From positions 1-64,000 of the forward strand of contig JAIXWM010000157.1 in assembly GCA_027491255.1 (NCBI GenBank): DNA of 64,000 nt, read 5' to 3'. The translations under genes and the position numbers were made by a program. Source of the stretch: Rubrivivax sp. (GTDB lineage: Bacteria; Pseudomonadota; Gammaproteobacteria; Burkholderiales; Burkholderiaceae_C). The notes below the pieces were generated by a model. It was not told the origin of the DNA, made no database searches, and saw nothing but the letters and a program-made list of their open reading frames with translations. The first letter of the stretch is position 1. Each line of letters begins with the position of its first letter. Of this stretch, positions 16,051 to 27,245 are shown one piece after another.

Positions 16051-16086
16051 CGCGCGCGCCGGGCCCCGGCAGGCCCGGCGCGCGCG
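16051..16086. other. Long GC-rich hairpin
   Basis: A perfect 15-base inverted repeat (16051-16065 with 16072-16086) built of alternating CG and GGCC steps encloses a six-base loop. It lies about 80 bases before the secreted-protein gene. There is no T-run, so it is not a classical terminator. The rest of 15900-16164 shows no gene. Confidence 0.5.
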
Positions 16087-16164
16087 CGAATCCGATCGGC
16101 ATCCGGTGCCCAAACTGTACTTGTCATTCACCGACGAAGGCCCACGCAACCAGGAGTTCACATC

Positions 16165-16677
16165 ATGAAGAACGTCACCCGCCCCCGCCGCAAGGCGAAG
16201 AGAGCGGCGCTGGCCGCCCTGGCGCTCGGGGCTGCAGCCTCGGCATCGCTCGCCAACGGCGGCTATACCTACCCGGCCGGCATCGCCTGCACCTTCCCGC
16301 TGACGATCTCGGACGACGGCAGCGGCCATCGCGTGGAGCGCAGCTTCTACGACCGCAACGACAACCTCGTCCGGATGATCAACAACGGCACCGGGCCGGC
16401 CTTGACGCTGACCAACGCCTACACCGGGGCCTCGCTCACGTTGCAGGGCAACGGCGCGAACATGCTCTACAATCCCCAGGCGGATGGCACCATGCTGGGT
16501 CGGACCACCGGACACGTCGTGCTGATCATGTTCCCGACCGATTCGCCACCCGGGCCCACCACGGTGCTGTATGTCGGCCAGCTGGTCTTCACCTACGACC
16601 CGAATTCGAGCACCAACTTCACCGTGGTGCAGAGCTCCAGCGGGAGGCAGGTGGACATTTGCCAAGCTCTGTCCTGA
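16165..16677 (+). CDS. Secreted protein of unknown function
   Basis: A 170-residue protein with a basic start (MKNVTRPRRKAKRAA), a hydrophobic stretch and a likely signal-peptidase site near residues 28-32 (SLANGG). The mature part is rich in Thr, Asn, Gly and Tyr with alternating hydrophobic residues, as in a small beta-structured extracellular domain, and has two Cys (ACTFPLTI and DICQALS) that could form a disulfide. AGGAG lies nine bases before the ATG. I do not recognise the family. It stands alone and is followed by a terminator-like hairpin. Confidence 0.7.
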   Translation: MKNVTRPRRKAKRAALAALALGAAASASLANGGYTYPAGIACTFPLTISDDGSGHRVERSFYDRNDNLVRMINNGTGPALTLTNAYTGASLTLQGNGANMLYNPQADGTMLGRTTGHVVLIMFPTDSPPGPTTVLYVGQLVFTYDPNSSTNFTVVQSSSGRQVDICQALS

Positions 16678-16722
16678 GCGGCACGACCGCGCCTGACCCG
16701 CCGCGCTACAGCGGACCAGCAC

Positions 16723-16746
16723 ACGGCCCTCATGGGGCCGTTTCTT
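16723..16746 (+). terminator. Rho-independent terminator
   Basis: ACGGCCC (16723-16729) pairs with GGGCCGT (16735-16741) around a five-base loop, followed by TTTCTTC. It lies 45 bases past the stop of the secreted-protein gene and fits its transcription end. Confidence 0.7.
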
Positions 16747-16870
16747 CATGCCCCCTTGGCCCGCTTCAGGAGCCCAATTTCATTTTTCAGAACAAACGGC
16801 TCTGTTCAAGCCAAGCGCGAACGTGTCTTTCTTGCAAGCCAACGGCTCTTCTTCCGGTCGAACAAGTCAT

Positions 16871-16959
16871 CCCCGTTCGGGCTGAGCCTGTCGAAACCCC
16901 GGCGGAGCACCCAGGCTTTCGCGCCCTTCGGCAAGCTTGTCCTGAGCGAAGCCGAAGGA
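16871..16959. repeat. Dispersed intergenic repeat (REP-like)
   Basis: Two related blocks, one with GTTCGGGCTGAGCCTGTCGA and one with CCTTCGGCAAGCTTGTCCTG, are the halves of an intergenic palindromic repeat frequent in Burkholderiales genomes. Spurious translations containing RAEPVE and PERSRR are its usual footprint. The remainder of 16747-17164 shows no gene, only minor short frames. Confidence 0.6.
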
Positions 16960-17164
16960 CGCTGGGCAGACGGCTTGGGCGACTTGCTCCTCAACCTCCC
17001 AGCGGTTCCGGAGCGCCAGCCGGCAGCGATGCGCGCCGCGCCGGTCTGTCTAGGCAGCGGCAGCGATCTGGCCCTCAGCGGCGCGGCGCTGGCAGAGGTT
17101 GGTGCGGATCGGCAGAAGTAGAACCGAAACGAGCCCTGGGGTTGGAGGCGCTCGCTATACTGAA

Positions 17165-17392
17165 ACCGTCAGGAGAGAGTCGTTGGAGGGGGCAGCCCCG
17201 AGCAACGGCCGCCGAAGGCGAGCGCAGGTCGCGAGGCCCGCGCGTAACGCTCAGGCAAAAGGACTGGCGAGCGCCCCCAGGGGCGTCACCTCACTGGAGA
17301 GAGCCGCCGTGTTTCGGCACGGCGTCCACCGAAGGGGCAAGCGGTGCCGGCTCGCAGCGGCGCCGCCAATCTCTCAGGTAAAGCGGACAGCG
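17165..17392 (+). ncRNA. Tandem glycine riboswitch
   Basis: Two successive glycine aptamers. The first runs from AGGAGAGAG (17171) through GCCGAAGG to CTCAGGCAAAAGGAC (17250-17264). The second runs from CTGGAGAGAG (17294) through CACCGAAGGGGCAA to TCTCTCAGGTAAAGCGGACA. These are the conserved cores of the class. It sits directly before gcvT and should turn on glycine cleavage when glycine is plentiful. The linker is about 30 bases, typical of the paired form. Confidence 0.95.
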
Positions 17393-17446
17393 GGGTCAGG
17401 GCCGTCGGGCAACCGGCGGCGGAGCTGACCTTGCCGGAGACCACGC

Positions 17447-18562
17447 TTGACCGACGCCCTCGCCCGCACCCCGCTGCACGCGCTGCACCTCGAACTCGGC
17501 GCCCGCATGGTGCCCTTTGCCGGCTACGAGATGCCGGTGCAGTACCCGGCCGGCATCCTGGCCGAGCACGCCGCCTGCCGCGACAGCGCGGCGCTGTTCG
17601 ACGTCTCGCACATGGGGCAGGTGCTGCTGCGCGGGCCCGACGCTGCCGCCGCGCTCGAGGCGCTGGTGCCCGTGGACGTGGCCGGCCTGGCCGTGGGGCA
17701 GCAGCGCTACGCCCTGTTCACCAACGAGGCCGGCGGCCTGCTCGACGACCTGATGGTGGTGCGGCGCGAGCACGACCTGATGCTCGTCGTCAACGCCGCC
17801 TGCAAGGCGCAGGACGTGCAGCACCTGCAGCAGCATCTGGCCGCCCGCTGCGAGGTGCAGCCGCTGCCCGGGCGCGCGCTGCTCGCGCTGCAGGGCCCGC
17901 GCGCCGTCGAAGCGCTGGCGCGGCTGGCGCCGGGCGTGGCGGCGCTGCGCTTCATGACCGGTGGCGCGTTCACGCTGGCCGGCTCGGAAGCCTACGTCAC
18001 GCGATCGGGCTACACCGGCGAGGACGGCTTCGAGATCTCGGTGCCCGACGAAGCCGCGCCGGCCCTGGCACGCGCGCTGCTGGCCCAGCCTGAGGTGCGC
18101 CCGGCCGGCCTGGGCGCGCGCGACACGCTGCGGCTGGAAGCCGGGCTGTGCCTGTACGGGCACGACATCGACACCGCCACCACCCCGGCGGAAGCTGGTC
18201 TGTCCTGGGCGATCCAGAAGGTGCGCCGCGCCGGCGGCGCGCGCGCCGGGGGCTACCCGGGCGCGGCCGTCATCGACGCGCAACTGGCCGCCGGCCCCGC
18301 GCGCCGCCGCGTCGGCCTGCTGGGCCTGGAGAAGGCCCCGGTGCGCGAAGGCGCGCCGCTGCTCGACGACAGCGGCCGCACCATCGGCCGCGTGACGAGC
18401 GGCACTTCGAGCCCGACGCTGAAGCAGCCCATCGCGATGGGCTACGTGGAGGCCGCGCTGGGCGCACCCGACACCGCGCTGTGGGCCGAGGTGCGCGGCC
18501 GTCGCCTGCCGATGCGGGTGGCGCGGCTGCCTTTCGTGCCGCACCGCTACGTGCGGGGCTGA
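17447..18562 (+). CDS. gcvT: Aminomethyltransferase (glycine cleavage T protein)
   Basis: A 371-residue tetrahydrofolate-dependent enzyme that takes the aminomethyl group from the H protein and releases ammonia and 5,10-methylene-THF. ARMVPFAGYEMPVQYPAGI, DVSHMGQV and RSGYTGEDGFEIS are characteristic, with GLGARDTLRLEAGLCLYGHD in the second half. It uses a TTG start with GGAGA before it. It is the first gene after the glycine riboswitch and is followed by gcvH and gcvP. Confidence 0.97.
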   Translation: MTDALARTPLHALHLELGARMVPFAGYEMPVQYPAGILAEHAACRDSAALFDVSHMGQVLLRGPDAAAALEALVPVDVAGLAVGQQRYALFTNEAGGLLDDLMVVRREHDLMLVVNAACKAQDVQHLQQHLAARCEVQPLPGRALLALQGPRAVEALARLAPGVAALRFMTGGAFTLAGSEAYVTRSGYTGEDGFEISVPDEAAPALARALLAQPEVRPAGLGARDTLRLEAGLCLYGHDIDTATTPAEAGLSWAIQKVRRAGGARAGGYPGAAVIDAQLAAGPARRRVGLLGLEKAPVREGAPLLDDSGRTIGRVTSGTSSPTLKQPIAMGYVEAALGAPDTALWAEVRGRRLPMRVARLPFVPHRYVRG

Positions 18563-18662
18563 GGCCCGTGGCCTCACCCTGCCCTCCCCCTGCCCGTACA
18601 CCCCACAGAATCCTCACCCTGACCGAACCCGCCGCCCGCCGGCACCCCAGGAGCCCCACACC

Positions 18663-19037
18663 ATGACGACCATGTTCACCCCTGACCACGAGTGGATCAA
18701 CCTCGAGGACCACGAAGCCGCCGTCGTCGGCATCACGCAGCACGCGCAGGATGCGCTGGGCGACGTGGTCTTCGTCGACCTGCCGCAAGTAGGCGCGACG
18801 CTGAAGCAGGGCGACACCGCTGGCGTCGTCGAATCGGTCAAGGCCGCGGCCGACGTCAAGATGCCGGTCTCGGGCGAGGTGGTCGAGGTCAACGAGGCGC
18901 TGCGCGCCGACCCCTCGCTGGCCAACAGCGACCCGATGGGCGCGGGCTGGTTCTTCAAGGTGCGCGTGGCCGACATGGCCGAGTTCGAGCGCCTGATGGA
19001 CCCGCCGGGCTACGACGCGCTCCTGAAGACGCTCTGA
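18663..19037 (+). CDS. gcvH: Glycine cleavage system H protein
   Basis: A 124-residue lipoyl carrier that shuttles the aminomethyl group between P, T and L proteins. The lipoylated lysine is K60 in VVESVKAAADVKMPVSGEV. TPDHEWINLED at the start and WFFKVRVADMAEFERLMD at the end are conserved. It lies 100 bases past gcvT and 34 bases before gcvP in the same operon; the L protein is encoded elsewhere. Confidence 0.97.
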   Translation: MTTMFTPDHEWINLEDHEAAVVGITQHAQDALGDVVFVDLPQVGATLKQGDTAGVVESVKAAADVKMPVSGEVVEVNEALRADPSLANSDPMGAGWFFKVRVADMAEFERLMDPPGYDALLKTL

Positions 19038-19071
19038 GTCCCCTGCCAATCCACCTCCCGCCCCAGCCGCC

Positions 19072-21993
<2,922 letters not shown>

Positions 21994-22072
21994 GCGCCCG
22001 CGGCCGGCGCTCTTGGCGCCATCAGCTCGCCGCGGCTCGGCGACGAGTGGGCGCCTGCGTTGCTTGGTTCGC

Positions 22073-23251
22073 TCAGCCGGTCGCGGCGGCTGTCGCATGC
22101 CGCGCCGACTGGCGCGCGCAGACCCAGGCCAGTACGGCGGCCCCGCTGGCCGCCCAGAACGCCGCGGCGTACCCCCAGCGGTCGATCAGCCAGCCGCCGC
22201 CGATGCCGGCGACCACGCCCGACAGGCCGTAGCCGAGCACCGTGTACAGCGCCTGCCCGCGCCCGCGCAGGCGGTCGGGAAAGAGGCGGTGCACCATCGC
22301 GATGCAGGTCGCATGGTGCGCGGCGAAGGTGATCGCATGCAGCGGCTGCGCCACCAGCACCAGAGCGGGCATCCAGCCGATCATCGCCATCAGCGCAAAG
22401 CGCAGCACGCTAACGCCCGCGGCGATCTCGAGCCAGCGGTGCAGGCTGAGGCGATGGAACCAGCCGCCCTGGCGCCAGAAGAACAGCACCTCCACCACCG
22501 CCGCCAGAGCCCACAGCGCTCCCACGGTCGCCTTGCCCCAGCCCAGGCTCACCAGGTAGAGCGAGAAGAAGGCGTACAAGACCCCGTGGCCAGTGACGGT
22601 GAAGAAGGCCGAGGCGAAGAACCAGGCCACCTCGGGCTGACGCAGCATGGGCAGCACCGGCGGCGTCGGCTCGCCCTGGACGACAGGCGTGCGCAGGCGC
22701 GGCAAGCGCAGCACGGCCAGGAGCATGACCCCGTTGAACAACACCACGAGCCAGGGAAAGAGCCCCACGCCGGTGGCGTCGAGCAAGGCGCCGCAGGTGA
22801 CCACGGTGATGATGAACCCGATCGAGCCCCACATGCGCACACGTCCGTAGCGCCCGGCGTCGAATCCGCGCTCGGTGGCGAGCAGGCGCCCCAGCGCCGC
22901 GTCGTGCATAGGCATCAGCGCGCTGTTGAAGCCGAACAGCAGCAGCGTCGCCACAGCGGCGCCCCAGTAGCCCGTGACACTGAACAAGGCGAGCGAAGAA
23001 ACCACGCAGCCCAGACTGGTCCAGCGCATGATGTCCACGCGGCGGCCGGTGTGGTCGCCCAGCCAACCCCAGGCATACGGCGGCACCACACGCGTCCACG
23101 CCTGCAGCGAGGTGATGGTGCCGATGGCCAGCGTGCTCAGGCCGAGTTCCTTGAACCACAGCGGCGCATAGGGATTGAACAGTCCGGCGGTTGTGAAGTA
23201 ACAGAAAGACACCAGCGCGAAGGCCGACAGCGGCGATCGCGGGCTTGCCAT
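22073..23251 (-). CDS. MFS transporter, HcaT/MFS_1-like type
   Basis: A 392-residue inner-membrane protein with twelve hydrophobic segments. FFTAGLF-like opening (SFCYFTTAGLFNPYAPLWFK), PYAWGWLGDHTGRRVDIMRW and GRVRMWGSIGFII are hallmarks of the group that includes 3-phenylpropionate permease HcaT and nucleoside-type transporters. The substrate is not predictable. The ATG at 23251 replaces a longer frame that extends into aroC. It lies 10 bases after the aroC stop and may be co-transcribed with it. Confidence 0.8.
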   Translation of the reverse strand: MASPRSPLSAFALVSFCYFTTAGLFNPYAPLWFKELGLSTLAIGTITSLQAWTRVVPPYAWGWLGDHTGRRVDIMRWTSLGCVVSSLALFSVTGYWGAAVATLLLFGFNSALMPMHDAALGRLLATERGFDAGRYGRVRMWGSIGFIITVVTCGALLDATGVGLFPWLVVLFNGVMLLAVLRLPRLRTPVVQGEPTPPVLPMLRQPEVAWFFASAFFTVTGHGVLYAFFSLYLVSLGWGKATVGALWALAAVVEVLFFWRQGGWFHRLSLHRWLEIAAGVSVLRFALMAMIGWMPALVLVAQPLHAITFAAHHATCIAMVHRLFPDRLRGRGQALYTVLGYGLSGVVAGIGGGWLIDRWGYAAAFWAASGAAVLAWVCARQSARHATAAATG

Positions 23252-23261
23252 GTCCGCGGCT

Positions 23262-24359
23262 TCAGGCCTGGGCTGGCAGTGGCGGCAGGGGCAGCCGCAC
23301 ATCACCGCACTGTGCGCGGTGGCGCAGCGCGTGATCCATCACCACCAGCGCGAGCAGCGCCTCGGCGATGGGCGTGGCCCGGATGCCCACGCAGGGGTCG
23401 TGCCGGCCGACGGTCTCCACCACGAAGGGCCGGCCCTCGCGATCAATGGAGCGGCGCGATGTGCGGATCGAACTCGTCGGCTTGATCGCGATCGTCACGA
23501 CGAGGTCCTGCCCGGTGGAGATGCCGCCCAGAACGCCGCCGGCGTGGTTGCTGGCGAAGCCCTCGGGGAGCAGTTCGTCGCCGTGCTCGCTGCCGCGCTG
23601 GGCGACGACGCCGAAGCCGTCGCCGATCTCCACACCCTTGACCGCATTCAGCCCCATCATCGCGTAGGCGATGTCGGCGTCGAGCCGGTCGTACAGCGGC
23701 TCACCCAGCCCCGCGGGCACGCCACGCGCGACGACGCGGATGCGCGCGCCGCAGGAGTCGCCGGCGCGGCGCAAGGCGTCCATGTGCGCCTCGAGTTGCG
23801 GGACGATGGTCGCGTTCGGCGCGAAGAAGGCGTTGTCCGGGATGTGGCGCTCGTCCTCGAACGGGATCTCGATCTCGCCGAGCGCCGTCATCCAGCCGCT
23901 GAAGGTGGTGCCGTGGTGCTCGCGCAGCCACTTGCGCGCCACTGCGCCGGCAGCCACCGTGGGCGCGGTCAGACGCGCCGAGGAGCGGCCGCCACCGCGC
24001 GGGTCGCGCACGCCGTACTTGCGCCAGTAGCTGTAGTCGGCGTGGCCGGGGCGGAAGGTGTCCAGCAGGTTGGCGTAGTCCTTGCTGCGCTGATCGGTGT
24101 TGCGGATCAGCAGGCAGATCGGCGTGCCGGTGCTCAGGCCCTCGTAGACGCCGGAGAGGATCTCGACCTGGTCGGCCTCCTGGCGCTGGGTCACATGGCG
24201 GCTCGTGCCCGGCCGGCGGCGGTCGAGCTCGGGTTGGATGTCGGCCACCGAAAGGGCCATCCCGGGCGGGCACCCGTCGATGACGCAGCCGATGGCCGGG
24301 CCGTGGCTTTCGCCGAAGTTGGTGACGCGGAACAGCGCGCCGAAGGTCGAACCTGACAT
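23262..24359 (-). CDS. aroC: Chorismate synthase
   Basis: A 365-residue enzyme that converts EPSP to chorismate with reduced FMN, the last step of the shikimate pathway. Signatures are FGESHGPAIGCVIDGCPPGM at the start, RRRPGTSRHVTQR, and the central RDPRGGGRSSARLTAPTVAA. IAIKPTSSIRTSRRSID and GRHDPCVGIRATPIAEA lie near the end. Length and motifs are complete. Confidence 0.97.
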   Translation of the reverse strand: MSGSTFGALFRVTNFGESHGPAIGCVIDGCPPGMALSVADIQPELDRRRPGTSRHVTQRQEADQVEILSGVYEGLSTGTPICLLIRNTDQRSKDYANLLDTFRPGHADYSYWRKYGVRDPRGGGRSSARLTAPTVAAGAVARKWLREHHGTTFSGWMTALGEIEIPFEDERHIPDNAFFAPNATIVPQLEAHMDALRRAGDSCGARIRVVARGVPAGLGEPLYDRLDADIAYAMMGLNAVKGVEIGDGFGVVAQRGSEHGDELLPEGFASNHAGGVLGGISTGQDLVVTIAIKPTSSIRTSRRSIDREGRPFVVETVGRHDPCVGIRATPIAEALLALVVMDHALRHRAQCGDVRLPLPPLPAQA

Positions 24360-24416
24360 CCCGCGATTATCGAACGCGCAGCCGGCCCCGGGGCGTGCCG
24401 TGGGCCCGCCGACCGG

Positions 24417-24878
24417 TCAGGGCTTGGCAGCAGGTGCTTCGGCCTCGGCAGGCCAGTCGCGGATGTAGGCCTTCAGCATGCGGTTCTCGAAATCCTGCGC
24501 GTCGACGACGGCCTTGGCCACGTCGTAGAAGGAGATCACGCCCATGAGCGCGCGCTTCTCGATCACGGGCATGTAGCGCGCGTGGCGCTGCAGCATCATG
24601 CGGCGCACCTCGTCCATCTCGGTCTCGGGCGTGCAGGTCAGCGGGGCGTCGTCCATCACGGTGCGCACGATGGTCGTGCCGACACTGCCGCCGTTTCGCA
24701 CAATCGCCAAGATGGCCTCACGGAAGGTCAGCATGCCCACCAGGTCGCCGTGCTCCATGACGACGAGCGAGCCGATGTCCATCTCGGCCATCAAGGCCAG
24801 CGCCTGCGCCAGCGGCTGGTCGGGGCGGATGGTGTACAGGGTGCTGCCCTTGACGCGCAGGATGTCGCTGACCTTCAT
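24417..24878 (-). CDS. Two-CBS-domain protein
   Basis: A 153-residue protein made of a CBS pair: the first domain covers about residues 1-65 (TIRPDQPLAQALALMAEMDI, then GSLVVMEHGDLVGMLTFREA) and the second about 73-132 (MDDAPLTCTPETEMDEVRRM and RYMPVIEKRALMGVISFYDV). CBS pairs bind adenine nucleotides and regulate partners. Stand-alone forms like this are common beside housekeeping genes and their targets are unknown. The ATG at 24878 has GGAG upstream. It lies 57 bases before aroC's start on the opposite side and reads away from metY. Confidence 0.88.
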   Translation of the reverse strand: MKVSDILRVKGSTLYTIRPDQPLAQALALMAEMDIGSLVVMEHGDLVGMLTFREAILAIVRNGGSVGTTIVRTVMDDAPLTCTPETEMDEVRRMMLQRHARYMPVIEKRALMGVISFYDVAKAVVDAQDFENRMLKAYIRDWPAEAEAPAAKP

Positions 24879-24917
24879 CGTGCACTCCTCCAGCGGCCGC
24901 CCCCCGAGGAAATGCAC

Positions 24918-24955
24918 GGCCGCTCCAAGTTGTCTCGACCCCCTCGGGGGGCAGG
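24918..24955. repeat. Dispersed intergenic hairpin repeat, copy 1
   Basis: CGGCCGCTCCAAGTTGTCTC followed by a CCCCCTCGGGGGG hairpin. A related unit lies at 27175-27215. This CCAAGTT plus CCCCCTCGGGGGG form is a frequent intergenic element in Burkholderiales. It sits in the metY/CBS intergenic region. Confidence 0.5.
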
Positions 24956-25047
24956 CTGGGCGCACCCCGGACCCGGGGAGGCCATCGATGCCTGTCAAAC
25001 CAATATAGCCCACAATCCCGCGCGGAAGAACCCCCTGGAGCCCCCCC

Positions 25048-26346
25048 ATGGCCGGCGCGTCCGACCCCGGTTTCGACACCCTGGCACTGCACGCAGGTGC
25101 CGCGCCCGACCCCGCCACCGGCGCGCGTGCGCTGCCCATCCACCTGAGCACGAGCTTCGTCTTCGACAGCAGCGACCACGCCGCCGCGCTGTTCAACATG
25201 GAGCGCGCGGGCCACGTCTACAGCCGCATCAGCAACCCGACCACCGCCGTGCTCGAGGAGCGCATCGCTGCGCTCGAAGGCGGCACAGGCGCCATCGCCA
25301 CCGCCAGCGGGCAGGCGGCGCTGCATCTGGCCATCGCCACACTCGCCGGCGCGGGCTCGCACGTCGTCGCGTCGGCGGCCTTGTACGGCGGCTCGCACAA
25401 CCTGCTGCACTACACGCTTGCGCGCTTCGGCATCGAGACCACCTTCGTGCCGCCGCGTGACGTGGACGCGTGGCGCGCCGCCATCCGCCCGAACACGCGG
25501 CTGCTGTTCGGCGAGACGCTGGGCAACCCCGGGCTGGACGTGCTGGACATCCCCACGCTGGGCGAAATCGGGCGCGAGGCCGGCGTGCCCCTGCTGGTGG
25601 ACTCGACCTTCACCACGCCCTGGCTGATGAAGCCGCTGGAACTCGGCGCCCACCTCGTGCACCACTCGGCCACGAAGTTCCTCTGCGGCCATGGCACCGT
25701 GGTCGGCGGCCTGCTGGTGGACGGCGGCCTGTTCGACTGGGAAGCCTCGGGCCGCTTCCCCGAACTCACCGCGCCCTACGCGGGCTTCCATGGCATGGTC
25801 TTCGCCGAGGAGAGCACGACCAGCGCCTTCCTGCTGCGGGCGCGGCGCGAAGGCCTGCGCGACTTCGGCGCCTGCATGAGCCCGCACACCGCGTGGCTGA
25901 TCCTGCAGGGCATCGAGACGCTGCCGCTGCGCATGGAGCGCCACGTCGCCAACACGCGCAAGGTCGTCAACTTCCTGGCCACGCACGCCATGGTCGAGCG
26001 CGTGGCCTACCCCGAGCTCGAGTCCCACCCCGACCACGCCCTCGCGCGGCGCCTGCTGCCGCGCGGCTGCGGCGCGGTCTTCAGCTTCGACCTGCGCGGC
26101 AGCCGTGCCCAGGGCCGCGCCTTCATCGAGGCGCTGAAGATCTTCTCGCACCTGGCCAATGTGGGCGACTGCCGCTCGCTCGTCATCCACCCCGCCTCGA
26201 CCACGCACTTCCGCATGGACGACGCGGCACTCGCCCGGGCCGGCATCGGGCCGGGAACGATACGGCTGTCGATCGGCCTGGAGGACGCCGACGACCTGCT
26301 CGACGACCTCGGACGAGCCCTGAAGGCGGCGGAGAAGGCGCGATGA
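25048..26346 (+). CDS. metY: O-acetyl/succinylhomoserine sulfhydrylase
   Basis: A 432-residue Cys/Met-metabolism PLP enzyme that makes homocysteine (or methionine) from an activated homoserine and sulfide (or methanethiol). PLP-lysine K210 lies in HHSATKFLCGHGTVVGG; PIHLSTSFVF, YSRISNPTTAVLEERIAALE and VGDCRSLVIHPASTTH are family motifs. The insertion before the last part fits MetY rather than MetB. The ATG at 25048 follows GGAG. The next gene's ATG overlaps its stop. Confidence 0.87.
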   Translation: MAGASDPGFDTLALHAGAAPDPATGARALPIHLSTSFVFDSSDHAAALFNMERAGHVYSRISNPTTAVLEERIAALEGGTGAIATASGQAALHLAIATLAGAGSHVVASAALYGGSHNLLHYTLARFGIETTFVPPRDVDAWRAAIRPNTRLLFGETLGNPGLDVLDIPTLGEIGREAGVPLLVDSTFTTPWLMKPLELGAHLVHHSATKFLCGHGTVVGGLLVDGGLFDWEASGRFPELTAPYAGFHGMVFAEESTTSAFLLRARREGLRDFGACMSPHTAWLILQGIETLPLRMERHVANTRKVVNFLATHAMVERVAYPELESHPDHALARRLLPRGCGAVFSFDLRGSRAQGRAFIEALKIFSHLANVGDCRSLVIHPASTTHFRMDDAALARAGIGPGTIRLSIGLEDADDLLDDLGRALKAAEKAR

Positions 26347-27149
26347 AGCTCGAGCTCGACGGCCACGCGGCCTACGCCTACACCGGCGGTCGGCCCTTCG
26401 ACGCCGCGCTGCCGGGCATCGTCTTCGTGCACGGCGCCCTGCACGACCACAGCGTCTGGATCCAGCAGAGCCGCTACCTCGCGCACCACGGGCACAGCGT
26501 GCTGGCAGTCGACCTGCCGGCGCACGGCCGCAGCGGCGGCACGCCACTGGGCGTGGAGGCTGCAGGCGACTGGGTGGCGCGCCTGGTGCAGGCCTGCGGG
26601 CTCGGTCGCGTTGCGCTGGTGGGCCACAGCCTGGGCTCGCTGATCGCGCTCGAAGCGGCAGCACGCCTGGGCGAGCGCGCCAGCGCGCTGGCCATGGTGG
26701 GCACCGCCTACCCGATGAAGGTCTCGGCCGCACTGCTGCAATTGGCGCTGGACGACCCGCTGCGCGGCATGAAGCTGGTGAATCAGCTTTCGATCTCCGG
26801 CCATGCCAGCAAGCCCTCGCACCCCGGGCCGGGGTTCTCGCTGCATGGCGGCAACCTGGCGCTGATGCGCCGCACCCACGCCGGCCACCGCGCAGGCAAC
26901 CTCTTTCACGCCGACTTCGCCGCCTGCGACGCGTACGCCGGGCTCGCGCAGGCAGCACCGCGCGTGCGTTGCCCGGTGACGCTGGTGCTGGGCGCGCGTG
27001 ACCAGATGACGCCACCCAAAGCCACGGCCGAACTGGTGAAGGCACTCACGCCCCGCGTCATCACCCTGCCCTCGGGCCACGCGTTGATGGGCGAGGCGCC
27101 CGACGCCCTGCTCGATGCGCTACGGGAGGTGCTGCAGGCTGGCGCGTAA
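26343..27149 (+). CDS. Alpha/beta hydrolase
   Basis: A 268-residue hydrolase-fold protein. HGALHDHSVW is the oxyanion loop, VGHSLGSLIALEAAARL the nucleophile elbow (Ser near residue 98), LGARDQMTPP the acid, and PSGHALMGEAPDAL the histidine. The substrate is unknown. Its ATG overlaps the metY stop (ATGA), so it is translationally coupled to metY and may act in the same sulfur or homoserine-ester context, although such hydrolase neighbours are often unspecific. Confidence 0.85.
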   Translation: MKLELDGHAAYAYTGGRPFDAALPGIVFVHGALHDHSVWIQQSRYLAHHGHSVLAVDLPAHGRSGGTPLGVEAAGDWVARLVQACGLGRVALVGHSLGSLIALEAAARLGERASALAMVGTAYPMKVSAALLQLALDDPLRGMKLVNQLSISGHASKPSHPGPGFSLHGGNLALMRRTHAGHRAGNLFHADFAACDAYAGLAQAAPRVRCPVTLVLGARDQMTPPKATAELVKALTPRVITLPSGHALMGEAPDALLDALREVLQAGA

Positions 27150-27174
27150 GGCAGTGGTCGTCAGCAGCTTACTG

Positions 27175-27215
27175 CGGGCCGTCCCAAGTTTTCTTGCGCC
27201 CCCTCGCGGGGCGGG
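27175..27215. repeat. Dispersed intergenic hairpin repeat, copy 2
   Basis: GGGCCGTCCCAAGTTTTCTT followed by CGCCCCCTCGCGGGGCG, related to the unit at 24918-24955. It lies between two convergent genes and may serve as a bidirectional terminator. Confidence 0.5.
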
Positions 27216-27245
27216 ACGGGCGGCGCGCAGCACTCGAAGACGTTC

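Noticed and set aside
17397..17426. Hairpin after the glycine riboswitch considered as a terminator
   Set aside because: GGTCAG and CTGACC-type pairing is present, but no T-run follows; it may be part of the expression platform and is not listed separately.
22073..22232. Small plus-strand frames after gcvP
   Set aside because: They are opposite the MFS gene, have no ribosome site and no recognisable domain.
24360..24416. Short gap between aroC and the CBS gene considered for a promoter
   Set aside because: No clear -35/-10 pair could be picked with confidence.
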